Source: Tieghemiomyces parasiticus
Taxonomy: Eukaryota > Kickxellomycota > Dimargaritomycetes > Dimargaritales > Dimargaritaceae
Assembly: GCA_027575765.1 (NCBI GenBank)
Contig: JANBPT010000684.1
Location: 1 to 26,311 of the forward strand
Length of the DNA stretch: 26,311 nucleotides
Direction: 5' to 3'
Positions 1 through 10,486 of the stretch are shown here, in pieces. The number at the start of each line of letters is the position of its first letter. Positions within the stretch are counted from its first letter, which is position 1. Both the position numbers and the translations under genes were made by a program. Under the pieces are notes generated by a model that saw only the letters and a list, made by a program, of their open reading frames with translations, was not told the origin of the DNA and made no database searches.

Positions 1-17
1 GGGAGTCGGTAACTTAC

Positions 18-513
18 CACTGTTCCACAGGTAAACGTCGATAGCCTGTTGAGACTCCGACAAAAGGAAGAGGTCGGTACTGTTACGCGCGGAATTGGAA
101 TATTGCGGCCAGTAACCCATTAATAGTTGGTATTTCGGGGTCAGCGGGTGATGGGCGTGGTTATGGTTCGGATCAGGAGCGAAAGGTAAGGTGCCGGGCC
201 GGCTGGTCATCATATCCCTTATCCTGGTATACCTCGACCACCGCCTGACATTTCTCGCCCGCCAGCAGGCCGATGACGAATGTAATATCAAAATGTAATA
301 TCTCCCTCTGACTGCTTTCACTTACTTCTTATCGGCATTGAAATCGCCAAAGGCAGAAACCAGACCAGTCACGCCGTTGAGCCCAATGTCCGTCACAGGG
401 TACAGGCCGCTCTCGCGGAACCTCCATTTGCGGCGGATAGCGGCTTCGGTGGGGATCGTTAGGACCGTTGCGATACCAAGGACGCCAACCGCTGTGCGGA
501 GGAAGCGGGCCAT
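18..513 (-). CDS. ITFG1/TIP-like FG-GAP secretory protein, 5' part only
   Basis: Two exons are visible on the minus strand: exon 1 at 513-326 (62 codons plus two bases) and exon 2 at 79-18. The intron at 325-80 has a GTAAGT donor and an AACAG acceptor. A second GTAAGT donor at 17-12 shows that the gene continues past the left edge. The first 25 or so residues form a signal peptide (MARFLRTAVGVLGIATVLTI, then an Ala-rich cleavage region). After splicing, the peptide reads FGDFNADKNTDLFLL, the FG-GAP/calcium-blade motif that opens the beta-propeller of the T-cell immunomodulatory protein family (ITFG1, integrin-alpha FG-GAP repeat protein). Family members are usually around 600 residues with a C-terminal membrane segment, so most of the protein lies outside the window. 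Only 83 residues are seen, so the family call rests on the signal peptide plus this motif. The role in fungi is not established. The ATG at 513 is the only in-frame start upstream of the signal peptide. Confidence 0.72.
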
Positions 514-2116
514 AGTGGGTAGAATCGATTAACTGGCTACTGTGCGACGGCGTGGGGCCAGTTGTGCGTTGTGGCGGTCGGCGCTGTGAAAACGGGCAGG
601 GCGAGGGGCAGGTCTACCGGTATTTTGTTGCTCGGTATCGAGGTGGACGCTGCGATGGTCTGGAATCGGAAAACGTCGGCCCTGGCTGATGACGTGTGGT
701 CACAGGAAGGGGGCCGTGGCAATACCTGCACGTAAGCAAGCAATGTGATGGTGGAATGTCCGGACGGACAATGACGCGAGGGAAGAGATTCAGGGATGGC
801 GGTTATGGTGGAAAGCTAACAAATGAGAGGGAATTCGGAAACCATGGCAACCCCAAGTGTACCGTCAGTGTGAGCGATGGGAAGCGGAAGCCTCATTGAC
901 TTTGACGGGGCAGTGCCTGGTATCCGTTCCCCACTTGAGTGCCTCCAGGGTCACTAGCGGTAGGAGGTTAGTATATGCGTTAATGTCGCGGTTTATCTGG
1001 CCGGTACCGTGTGTTTACCTACGTTGGCCCGGCGGGCGGCTTAGGAGAGGACCAACACAGAGAGATGGCCAGTTGCCGGATGATTAAACCAGCATGAGTT
1101 GATCAGGAATGTTTAGCCCCGCTTCCCAACCGCGATAACCATAAGATGGTGGCGGAATCAGCCAGGCTGTAGTCAGTAGGTCATTCCACTTCACGGTCAA
1201 CGTTTCCATTCCCGGTTACCAAGGCAATTGGGAACCTCTATCGAATAAGGTGAGAGTGACATTGCTTTCGGCTGAAGCAACTACTCGATATGCCGCACGC
1301 GGTCCATCTACGCCGTTACAATACCTTGCCGTCTCACTTATAGGGGTGTCAGAAATGCCGTAAGCGGAAGGCTCCCCAAAACGGCAGGTACGCGGCAATC
1401 ACCGTTCCGTTTCTTCACGCCAACATACCTCACACTAAGAGGTTTGATGCATAAGCGCCCGCCATAGCCAACCCCCATCCCATCCATCTGTTTGGCAATA
1501 TACAAATTAAACTAATTTAGGCGAAATTAGACCACTTGGTAGGCTAATCGCCGAGGTATCCGTCAGTTTGGGGCACCGCCTCACCCTCTAATCTTGCAAG
1601 CGTTTGATCACTGGGACAGTGTGAAGGCGGGAATGGCAGGTCTGGGCTGACGCATAATAATGGGATCAAGGGTAAGTATCTAGCACATTAGCGTCGTTGC
1701 ATTAAGTGCACTAAACGAATGGATCTAGGTGATTACTTTCTTCCGGTTATCATTCACCCCAGTGGACGAGATTGGTAAGGGCGGAGTGTAGTGCCTTCCT
1801 GATGACGACCTTTTAGTATAGGCCCAAAAAGGATTTTCCGTTTTGAGAGTTCACTAACATCTACCCTCCCTCTTCCCTTTCCAGCCTTTCAAAGGTGCCT
1901 AGATGAGGTGCAGGATGTGTGTATGTGTGTGTGCATGTGTGTGTGTGTGTGTGTGTAGAAGGTAACGACTCCGACCTGCCAGACCCTGTTTTGACATAAT
2001 GAATTTGCCCAATTTCGGGCTACGGCGAATCTCTTCCAACCTTTCCTATCTCCTTTCTGAGTGTCTTGATAACCCTTGGGGAAGAGACATCTATTAAGGT
2101 GTCTGCAGGTCTCTGG
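514..2116. other. Intergenic stretch without a recognisable gene
   Basis: Both strands contain only short open frames (60-76 codons) with no family motif, signal peptide or plausible splice pairing. One isolated GTAAGT at 1672-1677 on the plus strand has no recognisable exon before it. The left end must hold the promoter of the minus-strand FG-GAP gene, but no clear TATA box was seen there. The right end holds the FYR gene's upstream region and a GT microsatellite. Confidence 0.6.
1917..1957. repeat. Interrupted (GT)n microsatellite
   Basis: A run of alternating T and G, interrupted by single A or C bases (TGTATG, TGCATG), ends in a pure GT tract of about nine units. It lies about 160 bp upstream of the TATA box of the FYR-domain gene. 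It is a simple sequence repeat and likely polymorphic; nothing in the sequence indicates a regulatory function. Confidence 0.85.
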
Positions 2117-2125
2117 TATATAAAG
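2117..2125 (+). promoter_or_regulatory. TATA box of the FYR-domain gene
   Basis: TATATAAAG lies about 170 bp before a 5' splice donor at 2287 and 346 bp before the start codon. No ATG occurs between the expected start of transcription (roughly 2145-2150) and that donor, which fits a spliced non-coding leader exon. Confidence 0.65.
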
Positions 2126-2286
2126 TAGGCATACTGCCCCTGCAGAGTAGTGGTCATCATTAAGTTGCCATTTTAGTCTTCACTGCCCCCCTGGTTACCC
2201 TACCTCTTAGCCGTCTCTTCTACAATTACCTGTATTTTTTCATCAAGCTTAGTTGGTAATTTTCTTGACCTTTATTCACATTGCAA

Positions 2287-2451
2287 GTAAGTTGCATACC
2301 CTCTCTTGAGCTTTTTAAAAGATGATGACGAGTCTATAGTGCTTGTATTCCTCATAGCATTCCAATCCAAGGGGATTCTAAAGTGACTCAGTACCACATG
2401 CCAACTAATCAGATAACTATTTTTTCTATCCATGAATATTTTTTTTGCCAG
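2287..2451 (+). other. Intron in the 5' leader of the FYR-domain gene
   Basis: It begins GTAAGT and ends in a T-rich tract followed by GCCAG, with an AACTAATC branch-like site at 2403-2410. Removing it deletes the ATG at 2432, which opens a short out-of-frame ORF. The coding ATG at 2463 then becomes the first AUG of the message. The call is inferred from signals only; no transcript evidence is available. Confidence 0.55.
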
Positions 2452-2462
2452 CCCCCCCCACC

Positions 2463-4108
2463 ATGACTATCCACATTGACATCACCGTCTCCTATGATGA
2501 CAGCTCTGACACCTACTCAGACTATCAAGAATACTCTGGTAGCCCTGACAACACCTACTCAGACTCTGGGGTAAGTGAATATGGAGAAGAACAGGCTCAC
2601 CAGATGCGCCAAGTAAGTAACCATCCACTTGAATTAAGGTTACAATTCAGGTTGGATTACTTGGCTAGACCAATATGTAGGGGATAACAGGACTAATCAT
2701 TTGAAGTGCGCCTCAAACATTGTCTTGCCTCTGGATCCCTTGCAGGCTATAGATTACATTGACACTGTCCATAACACCATGTTCATTTCAGGGTAAGTAG
2801 TCAAAAGTCCAATGTAGCAATATCCTATGGACGATATGTCAGGTATCTGATGTTGCTTAACCTTACTGTCATCTAACACCGGTTTTTAATTACATAACTA
2901 CTCACCCAACCAACAATTGTTCATAGTCAGGACCTCAGTGATGATGATGATGATGACACTACCTATGGGGGAATGTCCACAAAACAGAGCCGCAATACAG
3001 GGGTAAGTATCTCCCACTAGATCAACCAATCACTCTAAGTTATAATTGACGAAAAATCGTAGACTAACCATCACTTATCACTACACTTTGACACTACAGT
3101 CCAGGATCAATATCAGCGACCTTAATGACGCTGATTCGGTAAGTTAGCAACCGACCTGGCGCATGTCCATAACTGACATACTAGCCATGATTTATCAGAC
3201 AACTTGTTTTTAACCCTTCTTAAATAACCATACACCCCTATCGCGATAATTCCGACTATGCAGGCCTATGAGAAAGATGCCTATGGACAATTGGTACTTC
3301 CATTGTACACTTGGCAGGGCCAGAGATGTATTGTGGTTGAAAGTCTAGGTAAGTCGAATTCGCATTTACAAACCACACTTTTAACGCAATCTATAAGCGT
3401 AAATACTAACCCACTTTGCTTATTCACTCCCTCTTTTATCCGTACCAGGGCAAATTTTCAACCACAAGAACACTGTCAACACGAAATATATCTATCCACT
3501 CTATTTCAAGTCCTACACAGTATTCCCCAATATTGATCAAGCTGGAGAGCCTCACATCGACGACATCAGATATTACAGCTATGTCAACTGGAATGGCCAT
3601 GATGTTCAGGTAAGTACAACTGGCCCTTTAAATACAGTGGTATTGAGAAGGGAGGGAGGGTTGGGGCAATATCTAATCTCAGCTGCTAGGTAATATCTGA
3701 CCTTTAATTAACCCGACACCCCCCCCCTGCCCATCTTGACATCGCCAACCTCCCACCCTGTCAGTTTGAGATTTATGTGGGTGACGAGACTGAGCCCAGG
3801 TTTGTAGGGGCATCCCCCAGTGGTCCCTGGAATCAACTTGGTAGTCACCTGGCTCAGTGCCATGTACTTGGCCTCACTAATTGTAGTGGCCCCAGTATGT
3901 TTGGTTTTAAGGACCCTAGGATTGTACGGGCCATTCAGGTAAGTAATACATAGTTTGATTGACAAGCTGTGGAACAAGGGGTAGTATCCACTTATTAATC
4001 AACTAATCATCACTCTCCTGCACCATTTTCACTTTACGAACCCTTTTCTCATAGGAACTTGATGGTGTCAGTGACTGTACACGCTACATTATGCGCAATA
4101 TTGTCTAG
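2463..4108 (+). CDS. FYRN/FYRC-domain protein (TBRG1/trithorax-type FYR module)
   Basis: Eight coding exons join in frame to 261 residues: 2463-2612, 2746-2792, 2927-3002, 3100-3138, 3264-3348, 3449-3609, 3765-3938 and 4055-4108 (stop TAG). Every intron starts GTAAGT and ends AG. Residues 1-104 are acidic and rich in Ser, Tyr and Asp, with a run of six Asp at 71-76. Residues about 132-195 match FYRN: an LGQIF entry, then IYPLYFKSYTVFP, then YSYVNWNGHDVQFEIYV. Residues about 197-261 match FYRC: FVGASPSGPW, SGPSMFGFKDPRIVRAIQ and a final DGVSDCTRY. In animals and plants the paired FYR module occurs in nuclear chromatin or transcription proteins such as MLL-type methyltransferases, JMJ14-type demethylases and TBRG1. 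No catalytic domain is present here, so TBRG1 is the closest architecture. A nuclear, chromatin-linked adaptor role is inference. The ATG at 2463 is preceded by ACC and is the first in frame after the leader intron. Confidence 0.85.
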
Positions 4109-5527
4109 ACATTGTACATTTATCAACTAGACATCCTCTGGATATCACACTTTCAATCACATGAACACATGTCACTTGATCATAAATATTAATTGGCAAA
4201 CCAATGCAAGATCTTAAATATTGACTGTAGATTAACCAGGAGGGAAACAGGTGGATATTTATATGCAAGTAGAGGTTGGTCAAAATGCAAAAAGCGACAT
4301 ATTGTAGGTGATAAAGATCTTCAATCCGCAGAGGAAGGTATAAAGTGCTGTTTTGGTGGGTTGCTAATTATATTGATCATTTACACGGGTTGTGGGAACA
4401 GATGGGGAGGTATAGGGATGCATTGTTCTGCATGGATGTCTTCTTCAAGCTTTGATGGGTACCATGGTTCACATTGTTTGAACTCCATACATAAGCTACA
4501 ACAGCTGCGGCTAAAACGGGTCACACTACTTCCTTAGCCCATCGTTGTTGATGGGTGGCGTCAACGTCGTGTTTTTATTGTAGTGATCATATGTGTAAAT
4601 ACTAGACCTACTTTTTATCTATTTATATCTTCCATTCATTCAATGTATTTCTTTTTTTGCATTATTTTCCTACTAACATCCTGCCCAGTACTAGCATGGG
4701 TATACCTTGGTACCCACATTGTATGTACTGTAATATAGATAACCCCTATACTCCAAGTCCATGTTGTAGAACCCCAAAATTGCCGACTGTAGCATTTTAT
4801 CGAGCTAGCTACTTCAATGTCTGCAGCCAAGCGTTCCAACAGCGTTACCAGCTGCATACCGTCATCTCTACCGACACATATCCATCCTCTTTTAAAATCA
4901 AACTGTGGCTGGTGGCCGTTGCTGCCCATATACCCAACTCCATAGTACCAAATAATACGCCGCCTCCAACAGCAGTGGTATCAGGCAGAGTGGGAACCCA
5001 GCTTCCGTAAATTCGGCCCAAATTAGGCCGCCCACTTACTGGTAATGTGTCGGCAGCCGTAATAATAGCGTATACTATCTAGGAGGCAACGGGCAGACCT
5101 TACTACAGCAAGACCACGCCATGCCCGCCAGATGTTTCCAATGAGCGCGCGCTTCCACAGTCATTACTTACCGTCGCACCGACCGACGCGTTTCCCTTTT
5201 TACGGTGCAACCTAGGTGTGAGTCAACGACTTGAATTTTTTTGGAGTGGGCCAATCATTGTGCGGGTGGTGCCGTATAGGAGGAAAGGCGGTAGTGACTT
5301 TAAGGCTGTACCTGGCCTCAACGTTGGGGAGTGGATAAATTCTTCTACCTTCCCATAGATCCCAGTCGCCTCGACACTTGCGCTAACCGTCGCCACCTCT
5401 CTGTGAAAGCTGGATTCCTTTGACTAATCAGCAATTGTACGGCCGACCTCCATTTTCGCATTCGTCCTTGCCAATCACTGTCACAGTCAGTTTCTACCCA
5501 TCCCTACCTTTTCGCCTCCCCAATACC
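4109..5527. other. Intergenic stretch between FYR gene and IleRS gene
   Basis: The left part is AT-rich and should contain the 3' UTR and polyadenylation site of the FYR gene (for example CATAAATATTAAT near 4180). Open frames of up to 117 codons occur on both strands, but most start at TTG and none carries a recognisable motif. The right part leads into the IleRS gene. It has a CCAAT box on the plus strand at 5251-5255 and a pyrimidine-rich leader just before the ATG. A CTAATC followed by CACAG near 5423-5487 could be the end of a leader intron, but no convincing GTAAGT donor was found. Confidence 0.5.
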
Positions 5528-8500
5528 ATGGCCGACGCTCCGAATCCCGGTCACTTCTCCTTCCCGGGCGCCGAGCAGAAGGTTCTCGAGTTCTGGCAGG
5601 AGATCGACGCCTTCAATACCTCTGTCAAGCTGTCGGAAGGTCGTAAACCCTTTACTTTCTACGATGGCCCCCCGTTTGCCACGGGTCTACCCCACTATGG
5701 CCATCTGCTGGCTGGTACCGTCAAGGATGTGGTTACCCGGTTCGCCCACCAGACTGGCCACTACGTGGAACGTCGCTTCGGCTGGGACTGCCATGGTCTG
5801 CCTGTCGAGCACATTATTGACAAAAAGCTGAACATCAAGGGCCGTGATGACGTGATGCGCCTGGGCATCGGGAAATACAACGACGAGTGCCGCGCCGTGG
5901 TTATGAAGTACTCATCCGAGTGGCGTACCACCGTGGAACGGCTGGGCCGGTGGATCGACTTTGACAATGACTACAAGACCCTCGATGTGACGTTTATGGA
6001 AAGCGTGTGGTGGGCCTTCGGGCAACTCCACGGCAAGGGTCAGGTGTATCGCGGTCTGCGCGTCATGCCCTTCTCCACTGGGCTCAACACGCCGCTCGCT
6101 AACTTTGAGGCCTCCCAGAACTACAAGGACGTAGTCGACCCGGCCATCACCGTGGCCTTCCCCCTCATTGACGACCCAGAAGTGCAGCTGCTGGCCTGGA
6201 CCACTACCCCGTGGACCCTGCCGAGTAATCTGGCCCTGTGCGTCAACCCGGACTTCGAATATATCAAGATCCGCGACGGCGAGACGGGCCAGATCTACGT
6301 CCTCCTTGAGGCCCGATTGGACGTGCTTTACAAGAACCCCAAGAAGGCTGCCTTCGAGATTTTGGGCCGGTTCCGCGGGAGCGACATGCGTGGGTGGCAG
6401 TACCGCCCCCTCTTTAATTACTTCGCGCCGCAGTTCCAGGACCGCGCCTTCCGCGTGCTCAACGATCGCTACGTGACCAACGACAGCGGTACGGGAATTG
6501 TTCACCAGGCCCCGGGCTTCGGCGAGGATGACCACCGCGTCTGTACCGAGGCTGAGGTCATCAGTCCTGACGGTGATCTCCCCTGCCCCGTCGACGACAG
6601 CGGCCGGCTGACCGCTGAGGTGTCCGACTTCGCCGGGCAATATATTAAGGATGCCGACAAGGACATCATGAAGCACCTCAAGAAAATCGGCCGACTAGTC
6701 CGTCAGACCCAGGTCAGCCACAGCTACCCGTTCTGCTGGCGCTCCGACACCCCTCTGGTGTACAAGGCCGTGCCGTCCTGGTTCGTACGTGTCAAGAACA
6801 TCACTGAACGCCTCCTGGCCAACAACCGGACCACCCGCTGGGTTCCGGACTTTGTACAAGAGAAGCGGTTTGGTAACTGGCTGGCCGCGGCGCGGGACTG
6901 GAACATTTCCCGCAATCGGTACTGGGGGACCCCCATCCCCCTTTGGGTCAGCGACGACTATGAGGAGGTGGTGTGCGTCGGCTCTGTGGCCGAGTTGGAA
7001 GAACTGACGGGCACCACGGGCATCAACGACCTTCATCGCGACAAGATTGACCACCTGACTATCCCATCGCGCACGGGTCGCGGGGTACTGCGCCGAGTGG
7101 ACGAGGTCTTTGACTGCTGGTTTGAAAGCGGCAGCATGCCCTACGCCCAGAAGCACTACCCGTTTGAGAACAAGGCCCAGTTTGAGTCCAACTTCCCGGC
7201 TGACTTTGTATCGGAAGGTATTGATCAGACCCGTGGTTGGTTCTACACCCTCCTGGTGTTGTCCACCCACCTGTTCGACTGCGCGCCCTTCAAGAACTTG
7301 ATCGCCAGCGGTCTGGTCCTAGCGGCCGACGGCAAGAAGATGAGTAAGCGCCTGCAGAACTATCCCGATCCGATGGATGTCATTGGTCGCTACGGCGCCG
7401 ATGCTGTCCGCATGTACCTTATCAACTCCCCTGTAGTCCGGGCTGAGACCCTCAAGTTCAAGGAGGAGGGCGTCAAAGAGATCCTATCGCGCGTGTTTTT
7501 GCCCTGGTACAACGCCCACCGCTTCTTTGAGACCCAGGTGGCCGTGTTCCGCGCCGCCACGGGCGAGGACTTTGTGTACAACCCGCATGAGGAAAAGTCC
7601 GCTAACATCATGGACCGCTGGGTGCTGGCGTCGTGCCAGAGCCTGATCCGGTTCGTGCGCCAGGAGATGGAGGCCTACCGCCTCTATACGGTGGTACCCC
7701 GTCTGCTGGGCATGGTGGACGAGCTGACCAACTGGTACGTCCGCTTCAACCGCCGCCGCCTCAAGGGGGAGACCGGTGTAGCCGACTGCCGCATGGCACT
7801 CAACACTCTGTTCGAGGTGCTTTTCACCTTGTGCCGGACCATGGCACCCTTCACCCCATTCCTCACCGAAACCATCTACCAGGCCCTCAAACGCCACCTG
7901 CACGCCGACAGCTTCCCCGCGGCTGAGATGGTGAGCATTCATTTCCTCATGTTCCCGGAGGTTCGCGAGGACTACTTTGACCCGGAGATTGAGCGCGCGG
8001 TGGGCCGTATGCAGGCCGTGATCGAGTTGGGCCGTTACGTCCGCGAGAAGCGCAACATCAGCCTCAAGAACCCGCTCCAGGAGCTGGTGGTGGTCCATAC
8101 CGACCCGCAATACCTGGCTGACCTGCGCACCCTCGAGACGTACATCACGGAGGAGCTTAACGTGCGCCAGCTGGTGCTCACTGCCGACGAGGCTGCGTAC
8201 GAGGTGGCCTACCGAGCCGTGGTGGACTTCCGCGTGCTGGGCCAGAAGCTCAAGAAGGACGCCATGCGCGTCAAGCGGGCCCTTCCCGCCGTCCCCTCGA
8301 CGGCTGTCAAGGAGTTCCTGGTCACCCGCGAGCTGGTGGTGGACGGCGTGACTCTGGGAGGCGACGACCTCCAGGTGGTGCGCTACTACGCCGGCGCCGA
8401 GGGCGGCAAGTACGAGGCTCATACCGACAAGGACGTGCTTATCTTGCTCGACGTGACCGAGTACCCGGAACTTATCCAGGAGGGGTTGGCTCGTGAAGTC

Positions 8501-8755
8501 ATCAACCGTGTCCAGAAGCTACGCAAGAAGGCCGGGCTCCAACCGATCGACCAGATCCAGATGTACTACGCCCCCGTGGCTGACCCCGCGGGGCTCATCG
8601 CCGGCATCCTGGACAACCAGCGCGATTATCTCCTTAAGGCCCTTCGACGGCCCATCCAGCCCACCGCTGAGCGAGATCTAGCCAAGGCCGTGGTTATTGA
8701 AGAGGAGCAGGATATCAATGGTGCCACCTTTACCTTGACTTTCACCGAGGTGTAG
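5528..8755 (+). CDS. ILS1: Isoleucyl-tRNA synthetase, cytosolic type
   Basis: This class Ia synthetase charges tRNA-Ile with isoleucine in the cytosol. The uninterrupted frame gives 1075 residues, close to the 1072 of yeast Ils1. The catalytic HIGH-type motif is HYGH at residues 56-59 (after DGPPFATGLP), and the KMSKR loop is at 604-608. The CP1 editing domain lies between them. Its Thr-rich WTTTPWT is at 224-230, and GTGIVHQAPGFGEDDH ends near residue 336, where the acidic pair aligns with the editing aspartate of bacterial IleRS. The anticodon-binding domain starts around MDRWVLASC (about residue 695), followed by the C-terminal extension of eukaryotic enzymes. The frame stays open for 36 codons upstream but contains no ATG, so the ATG at 5528 is the start. 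There is no mitochondrial targeting presequence. GC-rich third positions make long spurious antisense frames. No intron is visible in the coding region, unlike the neighbouring FYR gene. Confidence 0.97.
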   Translation: MADAPNPGHFSFPGAEQKVLEFWQEIDAFNTSVKLSEGRKPFTFYDGPPFATGLPHYGHLLAGTVKDVVTRFAHQTGHYVERRFGWDCHGLPVEHIIDKKLNIKGRDDVMRLGIGKYNDECRAVVMKYSSEWRTTVERLGRWIDFDNDYKTLDVTFMESVWWAFGQLHGKGQVYRGLRVMPFSTGLNTPLANFEASQNYKDVVDPAITVAFPLIDDPEVQLLAWTTTPWTLPSNLALCVNPDFEYIKIRDGETGQIYVLLEARLDVLYKNPKKAAFEILGRFRGSDMRGWQYRPLFNYFAPQFQDRAFRVLNDRYVTNDSGTGIVHQAPGFGEDDHRVCTEAEVISPDGDLPCPVDDSGRLTAEVSDFAGQYIKDADKDIMKHLKKIGRLVRQTQVSHSYPFCWRSDTPLVYKAVPSWFVRVKNITERLLANNRTTRWVPDFVQEKRFGNWLAAARDWNISRNRYWGTPIPLWVSDDYEEVVCVGSVAELEELTGTTGINDLHRDKIDHLTIPSRTGRGVLRRVDEVFDCWFESGSMPYAQKHYPFENKAQFESNFPADFVSEGIDQTRGWFYTLLVLSTHLFDCAPFKNLIASGLVLAADGKKMSKRLQNYPDPMDVIGRYGADAVRMYLINSPVVRAETLKFKEEGVKEILSRVFLPWYNAHRFFETQVAVFRAATGEDFVYNPHEEKSANIMDRWVLASCQSLIRFVRQEMEAYRLYTVVPRLLGMVDELTNWYVRFNRRRLKGETGVADCRMALNTLFEVLFTLCRTMAPFTPFLTETIYQALKRHLHADSFPAAEMVSIHFLMFPEVREDYFDPEIERAVGRMQAVIELGRYVREKRNISLKNPLQELVVVHTDPQYLADLRTLETYITEELNVRQLVLTADEAAYEVAYRAVVDFRVLGQKLKKDAMRVKRALPAVPSTAVKEFLVTRELVVDGVTLGGDDLQVVRYYAGAEGGKYEAHTDKDVLILLDVTEYPELIQEGLAREVINRVQKLRKKAGLQPIDQIQMYYAPVADPAGLIAGILDNQRDYLLKALRRPIQPTAERDLAKAVVIEEEQDINGATFTLTFTEV

Positions 8756-10486
8756 CGGCACTTTGTATCATTCATGCTGTGAACTTATTATTTTTTAATT
8801 ATAACTTTTACACGGTTCTTGCATCTCATGGTCCTCTGCGATTTCAGACATCACTCATTAAACTATCGGTTTATTCGAACCTCAGCTGCAACACATATCG
8901 TTGGTTAACTCAATTACGATCATAAGATGGTAAAGGAATGATAATAGTTTCCATAAGACCGCGAAGTGGGATAGGGTGGACGGCAAGGTACGTCAGACTA
9001 GCCCTGAAGTATAGGTAGGGCTCTCTCCGCAAACGCACCACGGGTATTCAGTAGCCACCGTGAACCTTCACACCATACTTTGCTAGTGATGCACGGCATC
9101 GGCCAAATTGTCGTGGCGGAGAATATCATCCACCGCCAGGACCGGAGGTGAAGGGGCCGCGTCCGCAGTCCATTGAAATAGATGGAATGTTGACCCAAGT
9201 GCTCGCCAGCGCCCTGTCTGGCGTGAAGGGACACCATCTTTAATATACCCGAACTCTAACCTGACTTGATCCAACTCTGGTACCCAAAAACACAACATAC
9301 TTTGCTACACATGTGTCCAGTATCACGCCTTTGGCTACCCCCCCCACAACTGCTGCCGCACTCCTACCGTGGCACAGGTGTACGCCCATGCAAACTTTGG
9401 GCATGCTGCTAGCGTCTGAACTTCCACGCATATTTCGGAGGTATTGGCACCGAGGTGCCCACCGGGAGGCCTTCTGGCCCAAGACCCCAACCTTCTACCA
9501 TACACGGTCTTCCTGATGAAAATCTCATATCTATTTCCATCGCGAACTGCCATGTCATCATAATCAAGAAGCTAGCGGCCTTTCGACTTCAGAGGTAAAC
9601 TCGGCTGGACCTAGGAGAGGTCCAAAATAATAGTATAGGCGGGACAAGGCGCCGGCAGGAAATGGAGGAACGACTAGGTAGCCACCAGATCAGAAATGAA
9701 GAAGACAAGACTCCAAAAGAATAGAAGGCGGCACCCGGGTTAGGTAATGAAGGTTATGAAATGGTGGGGCCACCATGAGGATAGGAAGCTAGACCTTCCA
9801 TTAATCAGTGTGTAATAAGGCGCAGCCATCAAGGCTGAGTGACACTGCTTGGGATGGCAAACGCAGTCGACTGGCCTTACTTAGGATGTGGAACAGAGGG
9901 TAGGTTTTAGGCTATGACAAGGCGGATGGTCGGCAGTTCTCGTATATGCCTTTCATCGTCGTTATCAGATAGCGTATTATTGGAAAAAAATTCGTAAGAA
10001 CGTCATATAAAAAGATTAAAATAAAAGCAGGGGAGGAGCACACAAGCGTAGAACGGCGAGAGGGACGGCCAAGCAATGAATGTATAAACTAGCTGGATGT
10101 TGGGTGGATAAGCCAATTCATAGTGAAGCCCAACGCCACCGGGCTTGGACCTATCATTGTCACAATTGAACCTGCTCCACGAAGGGTGATATGGCGCTGT
10201 CCCTGTGGGCTACTCATAAAAACTGGTAATCAAGATGCCGACCACACCAACCATCACGTTGCATGTCAGCCGTCCACCTCACCCCGCAAGGGTCGCGTAG
10301 AGAAGGGTTGGTTGTACCCTTAATAGTTTATTGTGCTCGCAGTTGAACTGATCACCATATTCCGCGCTCGGAACTAGGGTCATTGATAAAGAATTATCGG
10401 TTCAGCGTTTCTAAGGGCCATTTTGGTTAAGAAGATGGAGAGGGGAAGGCCGGGAGGTGTGAGGTGCGAGCGGCCAGCACACCTGT
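8756..10486. other. Gene-free stretch downstream of IleRS
   Basis: The first 100 bases are AT-rich 3' flank of the IleRS gene. After that, only short overlapping frames of 60-80 codons occur, mainly on the minus strand at 8998-9553, with no recognisable domain. Several small inverted repeats are present at 9606-9624, 9761-9776 and around 9824-9837. I see no transposon ends or RNA gene. The last 100 bases should contain the 3' UTR of the secreted-protein gene that ends at 10487. Confidence 0.5.
9606..9624. repeat. Perfect 7-bp inverted repeat, 5-nt loop
   Basis: TGGACCT at 9606-9612 and AGGTCCA at 9618-9624 are exact reverse complements around AGGAG. It is isolated, and no function is apparent. 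Confidence 0.5.

Noticed and set aside
2571..2594. A GTAAGT followed closely by ACAG inside exon 2 of the FYR gene, looking like an intron
   Set aside because: The implied intron would be only 24 nt, and the frame reads through cleanly to the next donor at 2613.
4657..5010. 117-codon plus-strand frame between the FYR gene and IleRS
   Set aside because: No motif, an opposing 97-codon frame over the same bases, and no promoter or splice support.
5218..5487. Possible leader intron before the IleRS start codon
   Set aside because: The candidate donor is GTGAGT or GTGTGA rather than the GTAAGT used by all other introns here, so it was not annotated.
5912..8422. Long minus-strand open frames opposite the isoleucyl-tRNA synthetase (254, 191 and 312 codons)
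   Set aside because: They are antisense shadows of a GC-rich coding region; the plus strand encodes a complete, motif-bearing synthetase across the same bases.
8998..9553. Three overlapping minus-strand frames that might be a frameshifted gene
   Set aside because: No frame has a recognisable motif, no frameshift point restores a known family, and no splice signals join them.
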